Assembly: GCA_014706295.1 (NCBI GenBank)
Contig: JACSVZ010000002.1
Location: 21,125,994 to 21,189,993 of the forward strand
Reading direction: 5' to 3'
Length of the DNA stretch: 64,000 bases
Source of the DNA: Lycocorax pyrrhopterus obiensis
Taxonomy: Eukaryota > Chordata > Aves > Passeriformes > Paradisaeidae
A program made the translations under genes and the position numbers. Shown here one piece after another: positions 37,069-49,034 of this stretch; within the stretch, counting starts at the first letter, position 1; the number at the start of each line of letters is the position of its first letter. The notes under the pieces were generated by a model that saw only the letters and a program-made list of their open reading frames with translations, searched no databases and was not told where the DNA came from.

Positions 37069-38232
37069 TGTTGAACTGCCTGCCAGCATTTTTTGTTGCC
37101 AAGATTAAGGTAATCAGCATCTGGAGGTACCTCTCTCATGATTGCAAGAAGATACTGTATAACTTATTGTTAAGGTGACAAATAAATAAATCATCCTGAT
37201 GGATCACTGGGCTAAAGTATCAGTATTGCAGCTGATTTGGATACCTTTATGTGGCACTGTGGTGCCCTGTCCACTAAGCCATGATGATGTACCACAGGAG
37301 GACCACAGTAAGAATTCACTCTTATGATCCCTCCCACGTACACAGGGCCGCTGCTTTCAGTAGCAGTTTCCACACATGCAAAGGGTGGTGGGCGGCTCCT
37401 ACTTTAAAACCACAAAGAGCTCCCAGATCCTAGTACCCAGAGATGGTACTACAGTTCAGATTCATGGAGAGGGCTGCCTAGCAAAATTTGGACCTTCATA
37501 GCCTGTAAATGATTCTGAATAAGTGGAAGAAGAAGTTAAAAAAATTGTACAAACAAATGACCTGGGAATGCTAAATGATGACAAATTGTAAGTTAGGTGC
37601 TAGTGGCAATATCGGAGAATGTTACTAATTAGCTCAAATGGCAAAAGTTTTTATGTATGATATGATGCCAAAGTGAGTGGGTGACAACGGAGGTCCAAAT
37701 ACCAACAGGAATTATTAATGTTAATACTGCCTTTAAAAGTACTTACCAAACATTTAAAATCATGTTTTCACATTCCCCACTTAACTGCAATCCCTGACAG
37801 CTGATTTCCATTTCATATAAGTTGGCAGACAAAATGATGGATTTCCCCAGTATTGGATGTTAGTTTGTGTCATTTGTAGATGTTTTCCTTTATTGCCTGA
37901 TGGCCTCCATGGCTGTGGAACCTGTAGCCTTCAAATACAGTTAATCTGTCTCCCTCTGTGTATGCCTGGTTTTCAGCTGGGAAAGATGATGGCATGATCC
38001 TAGACAAGGTTAAATGCTACTGGCAGTGGGTAATTGCTCAGACAATATAGGTGCTCCTGTTGCCTCCAGGTTCACCAGGAGACATGATGCCTAAGCTGCC
38101 TCCGGGTGGTTGGTCACACAGGATGTGTGGGGCAGACTCAGAAGAAGCATCTAGACCTTATGAATCCATTGGCCTCCAAAGGACTTGCACCACCTTACAT
38201 CCCCCCAAAACATATGTCTCTTGCCCTACCAC

Positions 38233-38870
38233 ATCACAGAATGGTTTAAGTTGGAGGGGACCCTGGACGTCACATGCTCCAGTGCCTGGCTCGGAGCAGG
38301 ATTAACTTCAAACCTCAACCAGGTTGCTTTACTGCCCAGTTGCATTTTGAGCATCTTCAAGGATGGGAATTCCAGAAGCTTGCTGATTTGCTTGTTGCAG
38401 AATTTGTCTAGTTTCTCTGTTAAGATACGTTTCCACATGTCAAATTTCTCTTGCTGCAAGTTGCATCCATTTCACAGTTCATCACTGGAAAGAGTCAGGC
38501 TCCATGTTCTCCACATTCTCCCATGAGTTGGTTGAAGAAGACAGTAATCTTCCCTTAGCCTGATCACCTTCAAACCAAACAAATCCAATTCTTTACTCTC
38601 TTTACAAATTTATACTCCTGATTTGTGCTACCACCCTGTAATCTTCTTGATGTCCCTCCTGTGGAATCTCCCATTTGTAATGTTTTTACTGTACCAGGGA
38701 ACCCAGATCGAGACACAGCACACCAGATTTGGCCTCACAATTTCCAGAAAGAGGGGAATTAACACATCCCTCCATCTGCTGGCTGTGCTGTTCACAGGCA
38801 GCCCAGCACAGGGCTGCTCTTCCCAGCCCCAAGAGCCCACTGCAGACTTGGATTCAGCTGCCCCTCCACC
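38233..38870 (-). mobile_element. CR1 LINE fragment, minus strand
   Basis: Read on the minus strand, this is a decayed CR1 with part of the pol C-terminal frame: VRPNLVCCVSIW followed after a few residues by the 'RRDIKKI' block (about 38645-38750). The 3' untranslated region follows, reaching the 'cacagaatggtttaagttgg' end at about 38234, which is the complement of the usual CR1 terminus. Divergence is moderate to high, so it is older than the copies at 27 and 30 kb. The 5' limit (near 38870) is blurred by GC-rich sequence that could still be CR1. Confidence 0.85.
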
Positions 38871-41669
38871 AGTACCCACAGCTGGCCCTGGCCTGTGCTG
38901 TTGCAGAGGGTGATTTCATCCCAGATGTATGGCAATACAGTGATTTGTGAGCTAGCTGAGGTACCAGAGAGGAGATGATCTGCCTTTTGAGTAAAGTTTG
39001 CTGTGGTTAAATTTGTTAAAGGGCATACAAAATGTTTGTAGTACCTCTTCCACCAAACGTGATGAGATGTGCAGTGTACTTGAAAACTTTCTTTAAAGTG
39101 ATTTAGGATTAAATGGAAGCCCGCTTTACTAAGACAGACAAGAATTAACTACGGCTTGGAGAGGGTTTAGGTTTATCTGTTAAACCAGGTTCACAGTCTT
39201 TTACCAGTGAAATGAACATATGGTGGGGGAGAGAGGGGGAAGGTAAACAGAAAGGAGGGATCACACGGACTACAAAGCTCCTTTCCTTTCTGATTTTCAT
39301 GAGAACATGAAGACACAAGGTAACTTTACCTCTGTTATTCTCCATCACAGAGCAGAATATGGCACAAGGCAGCAGTGAGGCAGCATCACCATCACAGCAG
39401 TGGGGCAGCATCTCTGTGACATGATGGGCCCTCTGTGCCACACTGACAAGGCTCTGTGTCAAGGTCACTGGGTGGCAGGGGACAAGTCCGTGGCTCTCCA
39501 CTGCTCAAAGGCAGTGATATTCTGCCAGGCAGGAGACATCTGTTCTTGCAAAATTAAAATAAGGGGAAGCCTTATGGTCTGAAGAGTGCTGGGGCCAGTC
39601 CTGGTCCAGAACTGAATGAGATGGGCCTTATGTGTGCAGATTGATGCTGCATGACAAGGATCATGAATTGCCCGTTAAGGAGTCATTCTAATCTCTCCAG
39701 CTTGGTAGGCAACATTTTTACAATGAGTGGAAAGCAGATCAAATACTAGACCAGCTTATAATTTCTTTGAAAGTTGCTGTGGTCTTATGGTCTTTTATTT
39801 CTAGGTTGAGCTTTTTTTTCTGTTTTCATTTGGGAGTCTGTGTTTACGTTTCTGTAATTGAAATGAATGGCAGATGACTAGCTAAATTCATTTAAGAGAG
39901 TGTTCCCAGGGACATGGTGTCAATAAACAGAAGAATGCAGGATTATAATTATCTGTGGTCTGTCTAATAGAATAATAATTTAATATGGGTAGGCACAGAG
40001 GGTCAGCTCTTTAGTTCAAATTAGCATGTCTCCATTGAATTAAATGGATCTCTGACAGCCTTCAGCAGCTTAAGAACTAGCTCAGTATTTTAAAGCAAAT
40101 TGTGATTTCAAATAGACAGTTCACCTTAAAAAGTGTGTTCAGCAGTGGTACACTCAGAGTGCATCAAAGAAGAAGAAATGTCACTCTCTGTAGAGTGATT
40201 TGCTACTTCTTTCTGTACAGCAGTCTGGAAGCATGTGTGAACTCGTTATGTTGTTGAAAAAGGAATTCGACAGTGCCAGAAAGTAAATGCTGGTCTTTAC
40301 CATCAGCAAGACACTAAGTGAGGTACAATTTAGTAGAAGGAATTAGTAAAATGGGACTAAAAGTCTTCTCTCCCCTGAATGCAAAAGTATTTTTTTCTGA
40401 TTCCCAGAACACAACCTGCGTTGATTGGATGACATGACATTAAAACTGCTGACACACTCAGAGATGGGCTGCTTGTTTACAGAGAATTGAAATTCAGATC
40501 CATATTGTCTGAGCAAGGCTGGCTGCAGACAATTTCAAATTGTTTTCCTTTCTCTGAACCATTTACTCAACAATGTTTTCCCCCAAGAAGTACTGGCTTC
40601 TGCTAATCACACAAAATATGTCTGTGCAGCAAATTCAGAAGCATGTGATGGCTCTGGGTCTTTGTCATCTCTATGATCCATTAAAAACTTTATGTTTTTT
40701 ACGTTTTTTATTTTCAGAAGATAGATCTCTAATAGACTGATCATCTGGAGAGGCCTATGGGCTATGAGCTAGGCTGGGCGGTGCTGAAGCCTCGTGACTC
40801 CACCTCTTGGCTACTGGGAGCTGAACAGAAATTCCCTCTCTGATGTTGCTGTGGTCAGTGAAGAAGCAAAGATTGGTGGTTGAAGGCATTGCAGGTAGTT
40901 TGGAGAAACTCCTGAGCTATGTCACTCAGTGCTGTACTGATTTGTTCTCAAGTTATGCTTGGTTACTTTTAATCACAGTCCTGTGTTACTCAAAGGAGAC
41001 AGGCTTGAAAAGACAGCAATCATTTTGGAATAGGCTCAAAATAAATGAGCGGGTTTAGAAACTTCCTAATTGTCCATTTCCTGTAAATTATGGAAATGGA
41101 AGATAGTTCTGAGTCAGTATGAATTGAAGATTTGTGTGATTTAAGACTTTTTTTCTTTTGAAAGTTCCCATACTACTTGCTGCTGTGTGAAATGTGGTAG
41201 TTATTTCACCACCCCAACAAACACGACTGATTTATGCAAGCACGGACTCAGAGAAACCTCTAAAGGATTGCCTCAACATGAAAAGCATGTTGTGTAATTC
41301 CTTAGTATTATAATACATATGGATCTGTGGAGACCATTTATGCTCTGGACTTTGTGCATGGGACAGTAAGATGGGATGATACCCTCTGAGGACTGGCCAG
41401 TTTGCATATGGCTGCAGAACACAGTTTGGATGAAGAATGGTGTTGCATCACTTAGGATATGATCTTTTGGAATAAAAGTTTTGTCCTGGAGTGAGACAGA
41501 AAAGCTGCTGAGGTGTTTTATGGCCAATGTGCATTTTGTTGTGATGTCTGAAGATGGTGATGGTTTCTCCCTATCCTGTTAGAAGGCTAAAGCTTACACT
41601 GTTTTCTCTTTGCAAGATAAGTTTATTTCAAAGAAGATCTGAATGCTTTAAGATATGACAGTTTCAGAG
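38871..41669. other. Unique noncoding block
   Basis: No repeat family or exon is recognised. A 118-codon minus-strand frame (39145-39501) is featureless and overlapped on the plus strand. A small stem (tcactct/agagtga at 40181-40198) is noted but not remarkable. Confidence 0.5.
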
Positions 41670-42165
41670 CATGTGAGATCTATAAACTAAGGAGCAACTC
41701 AGAAAAGGTTGATGGGGAATGAATGGGGGCTCTGACACATCCAGTTAAAAGATCTAAGGGACATCTAATTTTAACAGCAGGCAGAAAGTTCGAAACAAAC
41801 AAAGGTGATGGTTTTTGAATACTACACAGGTAATCTGTGTGGCCCTTTGAGTCTGGATGCTGGGAATACTAAGAATTTGAGTGGCTTTAAAAACATGAGT
41901 AGATAAAATTCATTGAAAAGAGCCCATCAGTATCCATTAAATGAAAAGGCAGCAGCTCTTGTTCAGAAAGTCTCTGAGCTACAATGTTTTTTGGAGTCAG
42001 GGACTGAACTTTGAGGAAACAGAAGTGCCTGCTTCCCCTGCATTAGTGTTCTGTAAAAATCTCTAATTTATCATTTTGCCTCCAGTGTTGACTACAGACA
42101 GGAACAGGAGGCAATGATCAACAAACCCATGGTCTGCCTCAGTAACACCAGTCTTGTGTTCCTGT
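41670..42165 (+). mobile_element. Ancient CR1-like LINE 3' fragment
   Basis: Strongly decayed sequence follows the order of the 3' end of old CR1 subfamilies known from turtles and archosaurs. 'aatctgtgtggccc' and 'atgctggg...taagaatttg' are at about 41831-41879. A 'gataaaattcattgaaaag...catcagt' piece is at about 41902-41932. A terminal 'catggtctgcctcagtaacaccagtcttgtgttc' region lies near 42127-42160. No coding capacity remains. The assignment rests on the succession of short matches and not on long identity. Confidence 0.5.
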
Positions 42166-45100
42166 GTTGTGCTGCTTTATTGGACTGGATCTCAAAACTA
42201 CTGTAAAGACCCTTTATAGCTGAGAATGGCAAAGGGCTGGAGGACCTCTTCTGAGACCCGTCTCTTGATGGTAATTTGGTTGCTCACTGAAGTGCTATTT
42301 TATGCCTTAAGAAGTAACGGATCTAGACTACAATGTATTCATTTTGTTTATCTTCATTGAAATCCTAAGATACTTTCGAAGTGTTGGTAACAGCTGAATA
42401 GGGACCTCATAGTTACCCTAGGGCTGTTTCAAGTAAAGATCCCATGATATTAATGTGAGTTTTGAAATTGAGTATCCATTTGTAAGATCCTTCGTCCCTG
42501 CGCTCCAAACCGACAAGACAGAGGCGTGTTAGGAATGTCAGATCAAGCGAGACCACTTTGTATTTTCTGAGGTTTGCATGTATGCAATCTTGTCAAATGA
42601 AAGCCATAACAAGCTTGATACAACAAAGGACAGAGTGAGCTCCTTATGCTGTTTGTAGTGGGAGCAGCTAAAGCCTCATGCCTCCTATAAAGGCAGTGTG
42701 TTTAAAGAGACTGGGAAAGATGCCCAAGTTCTAGCAATTTTTTTTACTTGCCAGTGTTAAATAGAAAACAAGTTATTGCCACGGTAAGAAGTCAGACTTT
42801 AAAAATGGTAGAAACATGCATCCTGGACCTGTTATATATACATATATTCATCAACCTCTAAAGGAGAAGAAAGCATATTATAATGTGATTACCCACAGCG
42901 AGGAGCTGCTGGAGTGCTAATAGCAATCTGTCCTCTTGAGCTTGCAGAGCTCTCCACTGCAGCCTGGAGACTCTTCTCACTTTGAATTCAAGTTTATTGT
43001 CTCAAACAGAAGTTATGTTGCAAAGCACTAAAAGATATTTTAATAAAATGGTCCAGACTAAATTGCTGACTACAGGACAATTCTGCAGCTTCACAATAGG
43101 AATTGTAGGGTTCCTGCTGCTTTCTTAACTGCATGATAAATTGCAAGCCTCTTGCTTCTGTGCCACAGGCTCAGGGAGTATTGTGTGATCACCATTGCTC
43201 TTCTGATTTACTTTTCATGCCTACTGGTACCCATATAAAAATATCTGTTTATGCTGAGGCTCTCTCAACTTTTCTCATTGGCTATATAGTGGAACAATCA
43301 GGTTGGCAGTTAATGTAAGCATATATCCTGGATGTAATGTTAATTACATTTGAATTCTCTGTGTCCCTTACATCTGTCACCTCAGTTTGTGCACTTGCTA
43401 TGAGGCTGTTAGCCCATCGTCAGGGCTCTGGAGATCAGTTTACTCAGGTGTGCACAAGGCCTGGTTCTGCAATTTTATGCAGATAGCAAACCAAAATCTT
43501 CTGTTTTCACACAGAGTTTGTGGTCTATTGTCCTGTGCAGTGCAAGGTGTATGTACCTGTTCTACTGCTGTCTTTTATGGCTGGAAGCTACCCCTGGGCA
43601 GGAGTAATACATGAAGATTTGTTTTCACCCAAATCTCCGTGACTAGTGTTTTTCTTTGTAGAGGTCCTCAGGGGCATCGGGAAGTTGGCTTTCACCACTG
43701 TTTTAGTTTAAAACACTGTTTACTGTGTTTTACCACAAGTAATTGGTGGAATTTTGTTTGTTTGAATAACTCACTGAGGACCTTAGCCAAAGTCAACTGA
43801 ACTTGACAGAAAGCCTGGTATTTATTGGCTACAAGAAGATTTTGTTACAGCTCAGGAGTGAAGACTTTGCCCCGAACACTGTGAAACCTGACTAGGTCAG
43901 ATGGAAAAAATGCCGTAGAAAGAAAAGCAAGAGAGCAGATGTGAATGTGTTACTAAAAATGTAGGGGCCTTCATGAGATGCTTTCTGTGCTAGTGAGAAA
44001 CTGAGCTAACTAGTCGTCTCCTAAGCTTTGGTCTTGATGGATTGTAGGTGTAATCTGATGGCTTCTGCTCCGCAGTACAGAAACTGAACACATTTGAGCC
44101 TAAAAAGAGACCCCACCTATGATTTCTTTCTGAGATCCACCAAACAGACAGTTTAAAATCTTTTTTAGTTTGTGCTTCAGTGGTTCAGTTAAATGTTTTT
44201 AATCGGGATGTCATACTGTATCAAGGGAAAGAACCTTCAGAAATCTAAGTGTATTATGTCAGCTGTCACTTTTTATTAACTAAACTTGTCAAAAATGCTA
44301 GCAATATTTCAGTGTTAAATGCTAACATTTAAATTTACATTTAAATGGGATGCTATTGTTCTCATTAAAGTGTGTTGTCAGTGTCCCTTATATTTGCATC
44401 TGACATTATACTTAAACCAGTCTTTAACAATAATATTTATGTCAGGCTCAGTCTTTCCCACGATTTTGCTTGTGATGAGTGCTAAGCTGAGAAGCCTGCA
44501 TTCAGCCCTGCAGTTTGCCCACCATTAACCCTTTACTTGTTCTTATGTCTGCATCTGTCATCATGCAGTATCAAACACAGACAAACTATTTTTAAAAAGA
44601 TTGATTTTGGTTATGTATACGTTACGTATATTCTGTATGCAAAAATGTCAGGTGTACCAAAAGCACCTACAAGTGCTTTTACAGATACAGCAAAGATAAT
44701 CACAGCATAACCTCTAAATTTTGATGCAGCCTTTGGCTCTAACTGCTGCAGTTAACGCAATTATGATTGGGTGAAGTTACCGTATGTGTACATTGGTTAA
44801 TATTTACACAGTGCTTTGGAGACACAAACTACTGAAGTCCTAAATGGTATTCAAACCTATAAAAACTTGCTGCTTTAGGACAAGGATTAGAAATACAGGC
44901 CACCTGAGGTGATACAAAACCTCGGTGAGCAAGAGTGTAGTTCAGAACTGATGTTCTTGTGTGACAGATGGGGTTCTGCATTCTTGAAAAACCCAGAAAC
45001 ACCTTACAATTAGCTGACCATTATGCAACACTGTAATGTCTAAGTTGTGACATGGTTACAAGGAAAGGACATACAATGACACTGAACAATTGAATCAAAA

Positions 45101-46849
45101 TAACAGTCCTAAAATAGTAAATATTGCAATGAATTATTAAAGTTGCTTATTTTAACATTTTATTTACTGAATTTTGCATTATTAAAATTACGAATCATCA
45201 ACTCACATTGTGCTGTCATTGAATCTGGCCTCCCTGAGATTTGCTTTGTTCCCATTCAGTCTATCCAGTTGGTTAATATGAACTTGGTTCCTGAGTCATT
45301 ATACCCTTATGATTCATGCCACTGACTCCTTGTTGACCATTCTGTCTCATTTGAATTTTCTTGGCTGTGCCAGGTAAGCTTTGCAAAGCTCCAGCACACC
45401 ATGAATCTCTCATCATGTGTTTTCCCATGTGCAACACCTCTTGTCCTCCATGTCCCAGGGTGCTAAGCTACTGCCTTCTTTAATTTAATTTTATCCCTGG
45501 CACTCATCTTTCTTGCAGTACTCAAATGAAAAAAAAATTAAAATTGCTTGGTAAAATAAAATCCCTCATGAGATGCCCAGCATATGCCAACTTTCCTGTG
45601 ATTGTTTTCATACTGTATAAATTTTCATATATTTTTGCTAAATATATAGGATGGTTTCATATACAGGTCAATCAATGGATTCTTTAGCATGGTAACAAGG
45701 AAAGACTACTCCTGTGACGTGCCCCAAAATGACCAAGGCTTTGAGATAAAATTCCCTACAGGGAAGGGAGGAATCTGTAATGCTAAAAAAAGGAACACAT
45801 CAAATAGAAAACTTTTTAGACAGAGTGAAAGCACAAAGGTATAGAAACAGCTCTACCTATACTCTTCTGTGTTGCTGAGAAAAGCCTGGATCTCTCTGTC
45901 CCATCCAAGGAAATAATGCTGGCCCAGCTGCAGAACAACATCCCAGTCTGTTCCCGTTTGTGTGTCTCTCCTCCTCCATGTCTCCTCCGATGACCACCTA
46001 CAGCGCTTCATGGAAAACATGATGTAATAGACACGCAAAAAAAGAAGAATCACCCATCATGATTTAAAGAGACCCTGAGAAGGCTGGTCTCATGGACAAT
46101 TCTTATATTATCTTCAACATCATTTCTGTTCTTCTTTGAGGTCAGAGAACCTTGATAAGAATGATTCTTCTGGGCAAAGCCGCAGCACAGATAATCCCGG
46201 CAGCAACAGCATAAAGCAGGGTCTGTCTTCTCTTGTAGCTTGGATGCTTTATGTTCAAACTACCTATTTATAACCTTTCTCATATGAATGCTAAAATGGT
46301 ATCTGCCATTTTTAAAACAACACTTATCTGTTCTGGTGAAATCGTTTTATTTTTGAAACTACCTACCTTGTGCACGTAGTCATACTGCTGGCAATGACAG
46401 ATGAGCTTTGACTCAAGTCCCACTAGAAACAGTGTTTTGCCATTACACCTCATTTGCCTTTTTCTCTTTGAAACTTCTCCTGATAGATAAACTTTTGAAT
46501 ATCTTCAAAATATCAGTTCAGTGGCAAGTTAATTTCAAGATTATCAGTGATACCCGCCTAATGTCTGAATGGGGATGCTAAGTCAGCTGTATCTAAACAC
46601 AGTGCTCACTGCCCTCACGTGTCCTCAGAGCAGTCTGTGTGGGAGGAGAGACTGCCCTGCCCATCAGACAGGGTAAGGCATGTGTTTAGCTTTAATTATG
46701 GATGGATGGTTGACAAGTGACACTGTTAAACCCGCTACCCATCACTACCTGATTCTGAGCTTCTCATCTTGCTCCAGGGAGATGCAGGCAGTGCTGGCCA
46801 AGGAGTGGAGTGGGAGCTGCACCTTGGCCTCCTACAGGTATTTAAAATC
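42166..46849. other. Unique AT-rich noncoding block
   Basis: Frames are short (under 85 codons) and without domains. An 8-bp stem with a 6-base loop lies at 44659-44680. A TA-rich patch occurs at about 42833-42848. I see nothing else that stands out. Confidence 0.5.
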
Positions 46850-47004
46850 TGGGCTTAATCACCTGGAGGAGAGACATGGAAGTGGGATATTATTGCTGTC
46901 CTCAGCTACCTGCCAGGGGTTAGAGAGAGGGCAGTTAGATTCCTCACAGAGCTGAGCACTGGAAGGAAACCTTGCCGTGTTGCAGCAAGAGAAATTCAGA
47001 TTAG
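46850..47004 (+). mobile_element. CR1 LINE fragment, plus strand, cut by a second CR1
   Basis: The segment reads 'ggagagacatgg', 'attattgctgtcctcagctacctgccagggg' (about 46888-46918) and 'gttgcagcaagagaaattcagattag' (46979-47004). This matches the part of CR1 around the pol C-terminal end. It stops abruptly at about 47004, where an opposite-strand CR1 begins, and the expected downstream part is not seen to follow. Confidence 0.7.
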
Positions 47005-47178
47005 AATCAGAGAATCATTTAGGATGGAAAAGAATTCTAAGATCATCTTGTCCAGCCATAAACATAACACTGCCAAGTTCACCACTAAACTATGTCCTTA
47101 TGTGCCACATCTTTTAAATACCTCCAGGGATGGTGTCTCAGTCACTTCCCCATGGCAGCTTGTTTCAATGCTTGAATT
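47005..47178 (-). mobile_element. CR1 LINE 3' end, minus strand
   Basis: The complement of a CR1 3' end: 'aatcagagaatcatttaggatgg' start, 'aagatcatcttgtccagcc', 'cactgccaag', 'aatacctccagggatgg' and 'cccatggcagcttgtttcaatgcttga'. It is only about 175 bp long, so strongly 5'-truncated. Its 3' end abuts the plus-strand CR1 fragment at about 47004 with no spacer. Confidence 0.9.
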
Positions 47179-49004
47179 TTGATGCTCCAATTTTGACTGT
47201 ACAAGAGATTGGGTGAGTCATGCCATAAGTGTGTTTTGGGCATCACGCCTTCCTCTCTACTGACCCTGCAGGGAGCTGGAGTGAGGAGTTCAGCTGGAGG
47301 TGGTTGCACTGCAAACACCAGCTGTACCACAGGAGCTTCTTGTCTACACTGCTTGGAATCACCCATCTGTTTGCCCTTTGGTCCTTTAAGATATTTTAAG
47401 AATAATTGCCTCCTTAGTAGTCACTGAACTCTTTTTAAGGACAGATAAAGTGCAATCCATGCGTTCTAGCTTATTGTGATAAATGGGCATGCATTTGATA
47501 TACAGCAAATGTTTCTGTATGTATTTTTCCTTTTCCTAAAAATGCCATTGCTTTTCTTGGGCTTAAGCTGTCTTTGTCATTAAAAGTAAGTCTAGGGGAT
47601 GAGGTAATCATTCCCAGAATATTTCCATTTCAGTCTGATGATAGGGAGGAACAACTCCTGAGGTAGAGTACAAGTTAATACTGCTGTCAATTTTTTCAGG
47701 TTTCCCCCATAGAATTATTTATGCTTTCACATGAATGATTCCCTGGAAGGTTAATCAAAATAATATCAGTGCATGTTTCCTTCTTTGGTCCAGCTATCTG
47801 TTCCAGAGCAGTATGATTATGTGGAAAACCCAAGATACTTTTCCAAATGTAATACCTTGCACCAAGGCTTCCGGTATCTGACAGTAATAAGAAGAGGACT
47901 TGCAGATGCTGGCCTCTGCATCGTACTCCCTTAACTTGGCACAGTCTTATTTTGGTAGGATTCCACTCTTGCTGGGATTCTTGCAAAATCTGTCAACATG
48001 GACGGCTGCTCAATGCTGAATAAGCTTTGTTTACTATTTGTGCTAGTAGTGAGTCAAAAAGCTCTATGATCACCTTCTCGCCAAAAGGCAATGCTAGAGT
48101 TTTCTGTGCAAAGATCATTTGGAATCTTAACATTTTCAGAATCACGTAGAAAAAAAATATTGAAATCCCACAGACACTGAAGAACATGTGAAATACAGTT
48201 TATGTGAATGTGCCAAAGACTTCTGTCCAAGTTGGAACAAGGGGATGCCTTCTGATCTTTTGCTTCCAAGGCAGTATTTTTTTTTTGCACAGCCTCAACC
48301 AGTCCTCTGGACAGAATGTAAATCCAAGAAAGTTCTCTTTATAGTATTTGGAATTAAGTACTGCACAGATATTTTGCTAACATCTGTCTGCCTCAGTTTA
48401 GGGAACAGAAACTGATTCATCTGAGGAAGCTGCTGGCAACTGACATACAGAAAATCTGAATCACAGCCAGCACCAGAATCATAAAAATGCACTGTTTTGT
48501 TCAAAGGGAAGAATTTTGTCATTAGCCATGCCAAAACCTGCCTTCGTTGACAGAAATGGATGAGAGAGCATTACCTTATCTCAACATCCAGTTTACCAGG
48601 TCACACACTGGCAGAGTCCTAATTGCATCCATGATCTTGCAGAGGTGACAAAGCCAAGTTTGTTCCTAGCTCAAGAGAAGCTTCTCTGTATGTACGTATT
48701 CGAAAATGGGTTATGTGGCCAGGCAACAGGCAGCCCTTGCAGGGAAGCCCCTCTATGATACCACTTCATTCTCTTCTTCATCCGCTTTTGGGAAGGCTCT
48801 GTTGTGAAGGGATGATATCTGGAGACAGCAGGAACCACTGATACTGTGGCTGCTCACCAGCCTCACACTGGTCCCCTCAGTGAAGTTGTCCCTAAATAAA
48901 TGGGTTGCCATCTCAAAAAGCCCATCAGGTGAGAAATACACCATCAGGAACAGGAGACGTCAGGCCTGCCCAAACTCTCTCTTGCTGAGGATGGGAGTTT
49001 TGGG

Positions 49005-49034
49005 GAGCAATACTTTCGATGGAAAGTATTGCTC
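49005..49034. repeat. 13-bp perfect hairpin with 4-nt loop
   Basis: The arm gagcaatactttc (49005-49017) is perfectly complementary to gaaagtattgctc (49022-49034) across the loop GATG. This is the longest perfect short-loop stem I found. It is too short for a typical microRNA precursor and no flanking pairing extends it convincingly. Confidence 0.85.

Larger units (their letters stand above)
35601..38232. other. Unique noncoding block with palindromic sites
   Basis: No exon. 36330-36660 is GC-richer, with overlapping 60-86-codon frames and no domain. It ends in a 10-bp inverted repeat (36626-36654). The perfect oestrogen-response palindrome at 37054-37068 is listed separately. A poly(A) run lies at about 36120. 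Confidence 0.5.
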
